A stretch of 64,000 nucleotides of DNA from Bacillota bacterium. GTDB lineage: Bacteria; Bacillota; Clostridia; Peptostreptococcales; Anaerovoracaceae. The stretch is taken from positions 62,001-126,000 of the forward strand of contig JAEDDI010000001.1 of the NCBI GenBank assembly GCA_016293805.1, given 5' to 3'. Below are positions 9,301 to 16,470 of the stretch, in pieces; position 1 is the stretch's first letter; every line of letters starts with the position of its first letter. A model generated the notes under the pieces. It ran no database searches, was not told where the DNA came from, and saw nothing but the letters and a program-made list of their open reading frames with translations. The translations under genes were made by a program, and so were the position numbers.

Positions 9301-10541
9301 GCCCTTATGAGAGAAAACTTTTCACCAAGGAAATGGCAGAGGATTATACTCTTCTTATCCCGCAGATGTCACCGATACATTTCAGACATCTTTCTGCTGC
9401 GCTTGCATCACTTGGATACAAGGCGGTGGAACTGCCTCCTGTAAATGTACATGCCGTTGATGAGGGGCTGAGATATATCAATAATGATGCCTGCTATCCT
9501 ACGATAGTATCTCTGGGACAGATTATCTCTGCTCTTAAGTCGGGCGAGTTTGATCTTAATAAAACAGCGGTCTTTATGTCACAGACAGGTGGTCAGTGCA
9601 GAGCTTCGAATTACGTATCGCTGCTGCGAAAGGCCCTAAAAGATCTTGATATGGAACAGATTCCGGTTGTGTCAGTAAATATGGCCGGTCTTGAGACAAA
9701 TCCCGGATTTTCCATAAATCTCAAGCTTGCGAAAAAATGCATGATGGCCATAATATACGGAGATATGTTCATGCGCGTATTATACGCGACAAGACCGTAT
9801 GAAAAAGAACCCGGTTCAGCCAATGCTCTATATGAAAAATGGGCAAAGATTGCAGATAATAATGTCTCAAATGGCAGCATGAAAGAATTCAGGCAGAATC
9901 TCAAGGGCATCTGTTATGATTTCGATGAGATTCCGCTTCTTGATATAAAGAAGCCTAAGGTTGGTGTAGTAGGAGAGATACTTGTAAAATACCATCCTAC
10001 AGCAAACAACGATATAGTAGGTGTAATTGAATCGGAAGGCGGACAGGCCGTAGTGCTTGATCTTATGGATTTCTTCCTTTATGGAATGTACTCCAAGAAA
10101 TTCAACTATGAGCATCTGTCGGGAAGTTTTTCTTCCATGGCCGGAAACAGGGCCGCAATTGAGTATCTTGAACATTTAAGAAAACCATACAGAGATGCAC
10201 TTGAACAGTCAAAAAGATTTGAAAATCCGCCTCACATCGAGGAAATAGCCCATGAAGCAGAAAAAATCACTTCGATAGGCAATCAGTGCGGAGAGGGATG
10301 GCTTCTGACAGGTGAGATGGTTGACCTCATTAATTCAGGATGTGAAAATATTGTATGTCTTCAGCCGTTTGCCTGTCTTCCGAACCATGTAACCGGAAAA
10401 GGAATGCTTAAGGCTCTCAGGAAGTATAATCCGAAGGCTAATATTGCGGCTATTGATTTCGATCCGGGTGCTTCAAGTGTCAATCAGCTTAACAGAATTA
10501 AGCTGATGATGGCGACTGCATATAAAAATATGGAAAAATAA
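6333..10541 (+). CDS. Giant 2-hydroxyacyl-CoA dehydratase activase-like protein (two BcrAD/BadFG domains plus DUF2229)
   Basis: This 1402-residue protein belongs to the acyl-CoA dehydratase activase-related family. Two ASKHA ATPase modules are in tandem: one starts at residue 4 (GIDIGSTTVKLV) with NGTCAGGTG at 118-126, the other at 319 (GIDAGSTTTKAA) with NEACSSGCG at 438-446. The cysteines in those loops correspond to the [4Fe-4S] ligands of HgdC-type activators, which inject electrons into 2-hydroxyacyl-CoA dehydratases at the cost of ATP. A small cysteine motif follows (C601, C604, C608, C627), then a DUF2229 region from about 665 and a long HgdB-like C-terminal part. No dehydratase subunits are adjacent, so its partner and substrate are unknown. 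Single-protein relatives are widespread in clostridia. Confidence 0.88.
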   Translation: MKMGIDIGSTTVKLVLLDDENEIVYSRYERHMSNVFLKFTELIKDAYDKFGNITISAVITGSGGLSLAKVIGLPFEQEVIACSKAVEDIIPQTDTVIELGGEDAKITFYGAAIEQRMNGTCAGGTGAFIDQMAVLLNTDAAGLNEAAKNAEIIYPIAARCGVFAKTDIQPLINEGARIEDLSASIFQAVVNQTISGLACGHTIKGKIAFLGGPLSFLSELRKRFIETLDIADEDVVFPENSKYFVAMGAARMSDKYDTVSLGDVLLKINNSDPSDLADTKYLDALFESDEEYSEFIERHSKDKVKTADIRSAQGNLFLGIDAGSTTTKAAVIDEEKRVVYSFYRNNEGKPVDSVFEILRDLYSKLPSDAHIARSCVTGYGEGLIKTAFKVDMGQIETMAHYKAAEEFLPGVDFILDIGGQDMKCMRIKDGAIYSIMLNEACSSGCGSFIETYAKSVEMGVADFAHEALFADNPVDLGTRCTVFMNSKVKQAQKEGASIGDISAGLSYSVIKNALYKVIKLRNPDETGDRIVVQGGTFLNDAILRSIELILGKNVVRPDISGIMGAYGSALVAMDTYDGNPGTVLGPDELDDFNVENRHARCHGCENRCMLTINRFSDGSRFITGNRCEKGEGKTDTAGSVPDMYEYKFERLFSYVPLSEDKASRGIIGIPRVLNMYENYPFWFTFFTELGYRVVISPPSTKEIYEKGMETISSDTACYPAKLVHGHVKWLCREGVKTIFYPSINYERAEDKSQPNHYNCPIVATYPEVIGNNMDDVFDEYGVNFIHPFLPYDDRKRLVRELSRVFAHIPSKDIEKAVAAAYIEDEKYHDDVHAKGEEILEYIEKTGKKGVVIAGRPYHVDPEINHGINKLITSYDMPVLTEDSVAHLADFRRPVRVLDQWVYHSRMYKAAVYTGTRNDIELIQLNSFGCGLDAVTTDQIEELCEQSNKLYTVLKIDEGSSLGAARIRIRSLKAAIEERDKNSIRVNPDNSPYERKLFTKEMAEDYTLLIPQMSPIHFRHLSAALASLGYKAVELPPVNVHAVDEGLRYINNDACYPTIVSLGQIISALKSGEFDLNKTAVFMSQTGGQCRASNYVSLLRKALKDLDMEQIPVVSVNMAGLETNPGFSINLKLAKKCMMAIIYGDMFMRVLYATRPYEKEPGSANALYEKWAKIADNNVSNGSMKEFRQNLKGICYDFDEIPLLDIKKPKVGVVGEILVKYHPTANNDIVGVIESEGGQAVVLDLMDFFLYGMYSKKFNYEHLSGSFSSMAGNRAAIEYLEHLRKPYRDALEQSKRFENPPHIEEIAHEAEKITSIGNQCGEGWLLTGEMVDLINSGCENIVCLQPFACLPNHVTGKGMLKALRKYNPKANIAAIDFDPGASSVNQLNRIKLMMATAYKNMEK

Positions 10542-10542
10542 A

Positions 10543-10571
10543 TTGATATGCAGCGTATTTCATGATATACT
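10543..10571 (+). promoter_or_regulatory. Promoter of the YebC-family gene
   Basis: TTGATA (10543-10548), a 17-bp spacer and TATACT (10566-10571) lie just after the preceding stop codon and about 45 nt before the start. Confidence 0.55.
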
Positions 10572-10615
10572 ATTTGCCGTATTATAATGAAATAAATTAA
10601 AGAGGAGGTGTCTCC

Positions 10616-11344
10616 ATGGGCAGACACGGGACAATAGCAGGCAGAAAAGCAGCACAGGATTCAAAGAGAGCTGCAATGTTCACAAAATATGCAAGAGCAA
10701 TTACAGTAGCAGCAAAGAACGGCGGAGATCCTGAATACAATCCGGCACTTAGAGTTGCAATTGACAAGGCTAAAGGCATCAGTATGCCGAACGATAATAT
10801 CAACAGAGCCATAAAGAAAGGTACAGGAGAACTTGCAGGTGAAACTTATGAAGAGCTTTCATTCGAAGGATACGGTATCGGCGGTATCGCTGTTATCTGT
10901 GAATGTCTTACTGATAACAGAAACAGAACTACTTCTTCTGTAAGATCAACATTTGACAAGTATGGCGGAAATCTTGGAACAACAGGTTGTGTATCATACA
11001 TGTTCTCGAGAAAGGGAATAATTATTATCGACAGCGAAGGTCTTGATGAAGAAGAAGTGATGATGACCGCACTTGAAGCAGGTGCAGACGATATGGTTGT
11101 TAATGAAGACCATTTCGAAGTTCAGACAGAGCCTTCAGCTTATCACGATGTTCATCAGGCGATAACTGAAGCAGGCTATGAAATCATTTCATCAGAAATT
11201 GAATACGTTCCTTCAATGGAATCTACACCGAAGGCGGAAGACATCAAGAAATTAAAGAAAATGATTGATCTTCTTGAAGAAAATGATGATGTGCAGAATG
11301 TTTACACAAACTGTGCGATTGATCTTGATGAATACGATGAATAA
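10616..11344 (+). CDS. YebC/PmpR family protein (TACO1-like)
   Basis: This 242-residue member of the YebC/TACO1 family starts MGRHGTIAGRKAAQDSKRA, which is diagnostic. It contains the AIDKAKGISMPNDNINRAIKKG block and an acidic C-terminal half. Family members have been described as DNA-binding regulators and, more recently, as factors that relieve ribosome stalling at proline stretches; EF-P is also encoded in this window. The ribosome site AGAGGAGGTG is very strong. It is flanked by its own promoter and a terminator, so it is probably monocistronic. Confidence 0.95.
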   Translation: MGRHGTIAGRKAAQDSKRAAMFTKYARAITVAAKNGGDPEYNPALRVAIDKAKGISMPNDNINRAIKKGTGELAGETYEELSFEGYGIGGIAVICECLTDNRNRTTSSVRSTFDKYGGNLGTTGCVSYMFSRKGIIIIDSEGLDEEEVMMTALEAGADDMVVNEDHFEVQTEPSAYHDVHQAITEAGYEIISSEIEYVPSMESTPKAEDIKKLKKMIDLLEENDDVQNVYTNCAIDLDEYDE

Positions 11345-11349
11345 CGAAG

Positions 11350-11382
11350 CAGGGTATGCAAGATGCATACCCTGAAGTTTTA
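11350..11382 (+). terminator. Terminator of the YebC-family gene
   Basis: A perfect 11-bp stem (CAGGGTATGCA with TGCATACCCTG) with a 3-nt loop is followed by AAGTTTTA. Confidence 0.8.
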
Positions 11383-11395
11383 TACATTTAAAATA

Positions 11396-11426
11396 TAAAT
11401 AAAAAAGCACTCTATGCGAGTGCTTT
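11396..11426 (-). terminator. Terminator of rpmF
   Basis: AAAGCACTC pairs with GAGTGCTTT (9 bp, 5-nt loop). On the minus strand the hairpin runs into a T tract that continues for about ten bases. Confidence 0.85.
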
Positions 11427-11437
11427 AAGAGTTCGAT

Positions 11438-11620
11438 TTAGTTTTCCGAAGCAACTACTTCCTTACCGTCGTAGTAATTGCAATTAGGGCAAACTCTATG
11501 TGGAAGCTTAGGTTCATGACACTGTGGACAAATTGATAAACCAGGAGCTGACATCTTCATGTTAGCTGATCTTCTGCTGTTTCTCTTTGCCTTTGATGTT
11601 TTCCTTTTTGGTACTGCCAT
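11438..11620 (-). CDS. rpmF: 50S ribosomal protein L32
   Basis: This 60-residue ribosomal protein begins [17 protein letters not shown] and carries two CxxC pairs (CPQC and CPNC), so it is the zinc-binding form. Its basic N-terminus contacts 23S rRNA. A ribosome site AGGAGG precedes the ATG. In many Bacillota rpmF follows a YceD/DUF177 gene; here it has its own consensus promoter and stands alone, divergent from butyrate kinase. Confidence 0.97.
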   Translation of the reverse strand: MAVPKRKTSKAKRNSRRSANMKMSAPGLSICPQCHEPKLPHRVCPNCNYYDGKEVVASEN

Positions 11621-11672
11621 TGCTACACCTCCTTTATATTAATAGTTTGTTTTCTTGATTTGCAACAGTAGT

Positions 11673-11701
11673 ATTATACCTAGCCCTCAATATATTGTCA
11701 A
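11673..11701 (-). promoter_or_regulatory. Consensus promoter of rpmF
   Basis: On the minus strand TTGACA (11701-11696) and TATAAT (11678-11673) are separated by 17 bp, a perfect sigma-A consensus, in keeping with heavy expression of a ribosomal protein. Confidence 0.9.
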
Positions 11702-11724
11702 GCATTAATTAGATATTATTCATA

Positions 11725-11753
11725 TTGACGTTGATAAAACAATTTTCTATAAT
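11725..11753 (+). promoter_or_regulatory. Promoter of butyrate kinase gene
   Basis: TTGACG (11725-11730) and TATAAT (11748-11753) are 17 bp apart. The start would give a short leader with AAGGAG before the buk ATG. Confidence 0.85.
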
Positions 11754-11788
11754 AATAATTAGTATTTTATAATAAGGAGAACACAAAA

Positions 11789-12859
11789 ATGGCAAAAAAG
11801 ATACTGGTAATTAACCCAGGTTCAACATCAACTAAGGTTGCGGTATACGAGGATGAGAATGTATTATTCGAAAAGACTTTAAGACATTCAACTGAAGAGA
11901 TTCAGAAATTTGATTCAATACCGGCTCAGAGAGACTGGCGTAAGGATATCATTGATGAATTCTTAAAGGAAAACAATTTCGATGTAAAAGAGCTTGACGC
12001 AGTAGTTGGAAGGGGAGGACTTGTAAAGCCTGTAGAGGGCGGTACATACACTGTAAATGATGCTCTCGAAAAGGACCTTACAGCAGGAGTTGCCGGTCAG
12101 CATGCATCAAATCTTGGAGGTCTCATTTCCAAAGAAATAGCTGCACCTCTTGGAATTCCATCATTTATCGTAGACCCTACAACTGTTGATGAACTTGAAC
12201 CTCTTGCAAGATATACTGGAAATCCTGAATTTCCAAAGACAGTTATCTGGCATGCATTAAACCAGAAGGCTGTTGCAAGAAGATACGCAGCTGAAATAGG
12301 CAGCAGATATGAAGATCTGAACCTTATTATCTGTCACCTCGGCGGAGGACTTTCAATCGGAGCTCACAGGAAGGGCAAGTGTATAGAAGTCAACAACTCA
12401 CTTGACGGTAATGGTCCTTTCTCACCTGAAAGATCAGGAGACCTTCCTTCAGGCCAGCTTGTTAAGATGTGTTATTCAGGCAAGTATACTCAGGATGAGA
12501 TGTACAAGAAAATATGCGGCAAGGGTGGATTCACTGCTTATTACGGAACAAATGATGCAAGAGCTATAGAAGATGATATGGCGGCAGGCAAGGCTGAAGC
12601 CAGGGAGCTTTATGATGCATACTGCTACGGCATCGCTAAGGAAGTAGGTGCACTTTCAACTGTATTAAAGGGTGAAGTTGACGCTGTATTAGTTACAGGA
12701 GGAATTGCATATTCGAAGTATGTAATCGAACAGATTGCAGAAAGAGTATCATGGATTGCACCTGTAAAGCAGTACGGCGGCGAAGATGAAATGCTTGCAC
12801 TTACTCAGGGTGTATTAAGAGTTCTTAACGGTGAAGAAGCAGCTAAAGAATATAAATAA
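11789..12859 (+). CDS. buk: Butyrate kinase
   Basis: This 356-residue ASKHA kinase makes ATP and butyrate from butyryl phosphate (or the reverse), the last step of one butyrate pathway. It shows the N-terminal phosphate loop NPGSTSTKVAVYE, the VVGRGG motif, the HLGGGLSIGAH loop and the C-terminal VTGGIAYSKY adenosine motif. The length and the pattern GNPEFPKTVIWHALNQKA fit Buk rather than acetate kinase, which is about 40 residues longer. No phosphotransbutyrylase gene is adjacent, which is unusual, since ptb-buk is the common order. A promoter of near-consensus strength and a strong terminator make it a single-gene unit. Activity on branched acyl phosphates is also possible. Confidence 0.93.
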   Translation: MAKKILVINPGSTSTKVAVYEDENVLFEKTLRHSTEEIQKFDSIPAQRDWRKDIIDEFLKENNFDVKELDAVVGRGGLVKPVEGGTYTVNDALEKDLTAGVAGQHASNLGGLISKEIAAPLGIPSFIVDPTTVDELEPLARYTGNPEFPKTVIWHALNQKAVARRYAAEIGSRYEDLNLIICHLGGGLSIGAHRKGKCIEVNNSLDGNGPFSPERSGDLPSGQLVKMCYSGKYTQDEMYKKICGKGGFTAYYGTNDARAIEDDMAAGKAEARELYDAYCYGIAKEVGALSTVLKGEVDAVLVTGGIAYSKYVIEQIAERVSWIAPVKQYGGEDEMLALTQGVLRVLNGEEAAKEYK

Positions 12860-12879
12860 TCTTTAGATTAAAGTGATAT

Positions 12880-12914
12880 AACCTGCGCTTGTATAACTAT
12901 GCGCAGGTTTTTTT
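12880..12914 (+). terminator. Terminator of buk
   Basis: AACCTGCGC pairs with GCGCAGGTT over 9 bp and is followed by seven T residues. The T run abuts the GGAGGT ribosome site of the next gene. Confidence 0.88.
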
Positions 12915-12924
12915 GGAGGTTATA

Positions 12925-13296
12925 ATGGGATATCAGATTACAATTGCAGTCTGTGCTTTTTTCGTACCTGTGCTTATGGTTGTCTTCGGACTATTCCTTG
13001 CACTGTATTCGTCTAAAAATATAAATGCATTCTTTGGATACAGATCAAAGATTTCAGTAATGAGTGAAAATGCATGGAGATTTGCAAATCTGTTTGCAGG
13101 AATATTGTGGTCTGCAACAGGCGTGCTGTTTACTGCAGTAAGTGTTTTTATATATAGATATGCGATTTCTCAGGGGGATATGCGTGTTGAAATGAGTGTT
13201 TACATGATGGTGCAGATTCTCGTTCTCATAGCTGTAAATTATCCCGTAAAAAAAGTTCTCAGAAGAAATTTTAACATGGAGGGAAGAAGAATATGA
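12925..13296 (+). CDS. SdpI-family membrane protein
   Basis: This 123-residue protein has three or four hydrophobic segments: about residues 4-28, 53-77 and 90-110. The signature FFGYRSKISVMSENAWRFAN, at about residues 31-50, is the conserved loop of the SdpI family. B. subtilis SdpI gives immunity to the SdpC killing peptide, but most family members are of unknown role. GGAGGT six bases upstream sets this ATG rather than one 36 nt earlier that would lie inside the terminator. Its stop overlaps the start of the next radical SAM gene by 4 nt, so the two are translationally coupled. No toxin gene is seen nearby. Confidence 0.75.
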   Translation: MGYQITIAVCAFFVPVLMVVFGLFLALYSSKNINAFFGYRSKISVMSENAWRFANLFAGILWSATGVLFTAVSVFIYRYAISQGDMRVEMSVYMMVQILVLIAVNYPVKKVLRRNFNMEGRRI

Positions 13297-14444
13297 CAGG
13301 AACTGAATCTAAGGCCTTCAGAATAGGGCCGATAAGACCGCCAAGCGAGGCCGACAGTCTGCTTCTGCAGGTAACAAGAGGATGCACGTGGAATAAATGC
13401 AAGTTCTGTCAGCTGTACAGACATACTACTTTTAAGGCATATTCTGCAGACAGTATAAAGGCTGATATCGATAACATGAAGTATCTTTCAGATATAGTAA
13501 AGTCGTACAGACATGAAGGCAAATGGGACATCGAAGGACTTAATTCCAGACTGGCTGAACTTGAATACGATGAGCAGGAATCGTTTTATATGCTTGCAAA
13601 CTGGCATATTAAGGGTACAGGAAGTGTTTTCCTTCAGGACGGTAATACAACTGTTCTAAAGGATGGAAGGCTTTCAGATGTACTTATATATCTGCGTGAA
13701 GCATTCCCGGAAATTAAGAGAATAACATCATACGGGAGAGCGCAGAATCTGGCAAAAACAAGTGCGGAGGAATTTGCAGAGCTCAAGGCAGCAGGCCTTG
13801 ACAGGATCCATTCAGGATATGAGTCAGGATCTGATGAAGTGCTCAGACTTATCAACAAGGGTGTAACCCAGGCTGAAGAAATAACTGCCGGTAAGAATAT
13901 AAAGGCCGGAGGTATAGAACTATCTGTATATTTCATGCCTGGAGTGGGCGGAAGAGATCTTACAAGAGAAAACGCCGAAGGAATGACTCATGTTATAAAT
14001 GAGGTTAATCCTGATTTTATCAGAATCAGGACATCTGCCGTTAAACCGGGAACTGGGCTTGACGAGGATCTGAAAAACGGAACTTACTTCATCTGTTCAG
14101 AAGATGACAAGGTAAGAGAGATAAGATATTTAATAGACAATTCATATAATATAGATACGGTGCTTGCAAGTGACCATATCCTCAATCTTCTTCAGCATGT
14201 TGAGGGAAGTCTCAGATATGACAAAGAGAAAATGCTGGACATAATTGACAGTTATCTGGAAATGGATGAATATGACAAGAGGCTATTCCAGGCAGCAAGG
14301 AGGACTTTGGGAATTCTGAAGCCTGAGTATATTGACAGACTGTCACCGGCTGAATACGGAAGAATAAAGACAATGGTTGATATGTCTTCTGACAGGTATG
14401 AATGGGATATGATTCTGAACGGTATCATATCAAACTATATTTAA
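13293..14444 (+). CDS. Radical SAM protein of unknown substrate
   Basis: This 383-residue protein carries the radical SAM cluster motif GCTWNKCKFCQ at residues 30-40, with cysteines 31, 36 and 39 in a CX4CX2C spacing. This differs from the usual CX3CX2C and is seen in a group of COG1032-like enzymes. Further on are a glycine-rich YFMPGVGG segment and HSGYESGSDEVLRLINKGV, typical of the SAM barrel. No B12-binding domain or peptide-recognition RRE domain is visible. The start overlaps the SdpI-like stop by 4 nt. Function cannot be named; neighbours suggest only that it is co-expressed with the membrane protein. Confidence 0.8.
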   Translation: MTGTESKAFRIGPIRPPSEADSLLLQVTRGCTWNKCKFCQLYRHTTFKAYSADSIKADIDNMKYLSDIVKSYRHEGKWDIEGLNSRLAELEYDEQESFYMLANWHIKGTGSVFLQDGNTTVLKDGRLSDVLIYLREAFPEIKRITSYGRAQNLAKTSAEEFAELKAAGLDRIHSGYESGSDEVLRLINKGVTQAEEITAGKNIKAGGIELSVYFMPGVGGRDLTRENAEGMTHVINEVNPDFIRIRTSAVKPGTGLDEDLKNGTYFICSEDDKVREIRYLIDNSYNIDTVLASDHILNLLQHVEGSLRYDKEKMLDIIDSYLEMDEYDKRLFQAARRTLGILKPEYIDRLSPAEYGRIKTMVDMSSDRYEWDMILNGIISNYI

Positions 14445-14450
14445 TTTATA

Positions 14451-14478
14451 TTGACTTTTCAATTGTCAGTACTATAAT
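14451..14478 (+). promoter_or_regulatory. Promoter of the FNT channel operon
   Basis: TTGACT (14451-14456) and TATAAT (14473-14478) with a 16-bp spacer sit just after the radical SAM stop. They predict a start near 14485, about 164 nt before the translation start. Confidence 0.75.
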
Positions 14479-14484
14479 TTTCAT

Positions 14485-14648
14485 TGGTTGGGCAGTATAA
14501 TGCGCAGCATGTACTGACTCAGAATAAATGTAGAATTATTCCGAAAATGACCTGCATCAAGTACGCGGACATCACTTGCAGAGTTCACAGTACAAAATCA
14601 GGTCAGTGCAGCTGCATTTCGGAATTTTTTACTTTCTGGAGGTTTATT
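14485..14648 (+). promoter_or_regulatory. Structured 5' leader with candidate transcription attenuator upstream of FNT channel
   Basis: No gene fits this stretch. ATTCCGAAA (14538-14546) pairs with TTTCGGAAT (14617-14625), and next to it TGACCTG (14548-14554) pairs with CAGGTCA (14599-14605); together they make a 16-bp interrupted helix. The helix is followed directly by a six-T run, like an intrinsic terminator. GTACTG (14511-14516) outside the helix is complementary to CAGTAC (14588-14593) in its apical loop, so a pseudoknot or an alternative fold is possible. That is the layout of a riboswitch or other attenuating leader. I do not recognise it as a T-box, ZTP, THF, fluoride or guanidine element. 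The ligand is unknown. Confidence 0.5.
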
Positions 14649-15464
14649 TTGAACACACTTAAAATTACAATTGATAAAGCCGTATCCAAATCTGAACTGT
14701 CTGTGCTAAGGATGCTCCTTCTTGGGTTTATGGCGGGTGCATTTATCGCGTTTGGTGCAGAAGGTTCAAATATGGCTGCATCAGGTCTTCTTGCAGATGC
14801 CCAGACATACGGTCTTGGCAGAGCTTTGTCGGGACTTATATTTGCTACAGGCCTCATGATGGTTATAATAGGAGGGGGAGAACTGTTCACCGGGAACAAT
14901 CTTATGCTCTGCGGTGTTTTAGACAGGAAAGTTACGGCAGCGGCAATGCTGAAAAACTGGTTTTTCGTATATATAGGAAACTTTGCCGGAGCTCTTTTCA
15001 TAGCTTTTCTTATGAATTATACCGGTCTGTTTTCTGCATCGGCAGGGCTTCTTGGCGTTATGACAGTCAAGATAGGAGCCGGAAAAACTGCTTTAACATT
15101 CGGAAAAGCATTTGTTCTTGGAATATTATGTAACTGGCTTGTCTGTCTTGCAGTATGGATGTCATTCGGAGCTGAAAATACAGCGGGCAGGGTTCTTGTT
15201 ATTCTGTTTCCGATATGGCTTTTTGTGACTTCGGGATTTGAGCACAGCATAGCAAATATGTACTATATCCCTGCTGCTATTTTTGCAAAGGGACAGTATG
15301 GTCAGGCGGCGATTGACATGGGGCTTTCCCAGCAGGCGCTTGACAGTCTCAGCTGGCAGGGAATGTTCGTATCAAATCTTATTCCTGTCACACTTGGGAA
15401 TATAGTAGGAGGGGCAGTATTTGTCGGCCTGATATACTATATATGCTACAGAGGTAAAAAATGA
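14649..15464 (+). CDS. Formate/nitrite transporter (FNT) family channel
   Basis: This 271-residue protein has six predicted membrane helices and conserved FNT loops: GAFIAFGAEGSN after the first helix, GGGELFTGNN in the second, and GFEHSIANMYYIPAAI near residue 200. FNT channels carry small monovalent anions such as formate, nitrite, hydrosulfide or lactate; which one applies here is not decided by sequence. The frame stays open 55 codons upstream, but those codons match no FNT protein and lie in the structured leader. GGAGGT five bases before a TTG codon marks the start, giving MNTLKITIDKA. Its stop overlaps the next gene by 4 nt. Confidence 0.9.
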   Translation: MNTLKITIDKAVSKSELSVLRMLLLGFMAGAFIAFGAEGSNMAASGLLADAQTYGLGRALSGLIFATGLMMVIIGGGELFTGNNLMLCGVLDRKVTAAAMLKNWFFVYIGNFAGALFIAFLMNYTGLFSASAGLLGVMTVKIGAGKTALTFGKAFVLGILCNWLVCLAVWMSFGAENTAGRVLVILFPIWLFVTSGFEHSIANMYYIPAAIFAKGQYGQAAIDMGLSQQALDSLSWQGMFVSNLIPVTLGNIVGGAVFVGLIYYICYRGKK

Positions 15465-15946
15465 TAGATAAGGGAAAACTGTTTGATCTGCTTGAATCCA
15501 AGGGAATTGAATACGAAAGATTTGATCATATACCTGTATATACAGTAGCTGAAGCGGAAAGAATTGATATACCAAACAAGGAGAAAGTACTGAAGAATCT
15601 CTTTCTAAAGGACAAAAAAGGTAGATATTATCTCGTGTCCTTAAATGCCGGCAAGAAAATTGACCTGAAGAAACTCAGAAGTTTTTTATCATCTTCTCAT
15701 CTTCATTTTGCAGGTGAAGAAGATCTTTATGAAGTTACCGGTCTTCGGGCAGGTCATGTGACGCCGTTCGGAATACTGAATACGCGCGGATTCCCTGCAG
15801 TATCGGTATTTGACAGCTGTCTTGAAGGGGACATAATAGGAGTTCATCCAATGAGAAACGATTCGACTGTTTTTCTTGAATTTGACGATGTCAGAAAACT
15901 CATAGAAGATGAAGGGTTTGAGACATTGATGTATGAAGTGGAATAG
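15461..15946 (+). CDS. Prolyl-tRNA editing protein of the YbaK/ProX type
   Basis: This 161-residue stand-alone deacylase-like protein matches the ProX (PrdX, ProXp-ala) branch of the YbaK superfamily. Members hydrolyse mischarged Ala-tRNAPro or similar products. Visible features are HIPVYTVAEAE near residue 22, KVLKNLFLKDKKGRYYLVS with the invariant lysine near residue 45, GHVTPFGILN in the middle and GVHPMRNDST near the end. It is coupled to the FNT gene by an ATGA overlap. In some clostridia PrdX relatives lie in proline reductase clusters; no such genes are visible here. Confidence 0.88.
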   Translation: MIDKGKLFDLLESKGIEYERFDHIPVYTVAEAERIDIPNKEKVLKNLFLKDKKGRYYLVSLNAGKKIDLKKLRSFLSSSHLHFAGEEDLYEVTGLRAGHVTPFGILNTRGFPAVSVFDSCLEGDIIGVHPMRNDSTVFLEFDDVRKLIEDEGFETLMYEVE

Positions 15947-15948
15947 AT

Positions 15949-16470
15949 ATGGACTATGAAATAATACGAATGAAAGATGAGGATGCATCTGAACTGATCC
16001 GCAGTGAGAAGCTATGCTACAGAATCAGTATGACGCAGCCGTATACAAGAGAGTATGATTATCTTGTGAGTGAATTGTTTAAAGGGAATATAGGGAGCGG
16101 AAGTACAGTACATGCCCCTTTTCACTGCACTGAAGGGTCAAAAGTGAGAATAGGCCGTGATACGATTATTATGTACAATGTTGACATGATGTCATCGGGA
16201 GGAATTATCATAGGTGACAATGTAATGATTGCTGCAGGTACAAAAATTGTTACAAACAATCATGATTATACCGATCACAGGACTCTGCTTACAAAGCCTG
16301 TTGTCCTGAAAGACAACTGCTGGCTTGGTGCATCATGTGTAATACTTCCGGGAGTTACCGTCGGTGAAAACTCTGTTGTTGCTGCAGGGGCTGTAGTTAC
16401 AAGGGATGTTCCGCCTGATACAGTTGTGGGAGGAGTACCTGCAAAGGAGATAAAGAAAACTCATGAATAG
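15949..16470 (+). CDS. Acyltransferase with left-handed beta-helix (maltose/galactoside O-acetyltransferase type)
   Basis: This 173-residue protein is built of hexapeptide repeats, including IGRDTI, IGDNVMIAAGT, LGASCVILPGV and VGENSVVAAGAVV. The histidine in TNNHDYTDHRTL fits the catalytic base of LbH_MAT_GAT acetyltransferases, which move acetyl from acetyl-CoA to a sugar hydroxyl. The N-terminal segment of about 55 residues resembles the Mac domain but is divergent. The start is 2 nt after the upstream stop, within the same transcript. The acceptor is unknown. Confidence 0.83.
   Translation: MDYEIIRMKDEDASELIRSEKLCYRISMTQPYTREYDYLVSELFKGNIGSGSTVHAPFHCTEGSKVRIGRDTIIMYNVDMMSSGGIIIGDNVMIAAGTKIVTNNHDYTDHRTLLTKPVVLKDNCWLGASCVILPGVTVGENSVVAAGAVVTRDVPPDTVVGGVPAKEIKKTHE

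Noticed and set aside
14484..14648. An N-terminal extension of 55 codons on the FNT channel
   Set aside because: The extension does not resemble any FNT protein, lies in a structured leader, and a clear GGAGGT plus TTG start follows it.
14485..14648. ZTP, THF or fluoride riboswitch identity for the FNT leader
   Set aside because: The conserved cores of those classes, as I know them, are not visible in the leader.
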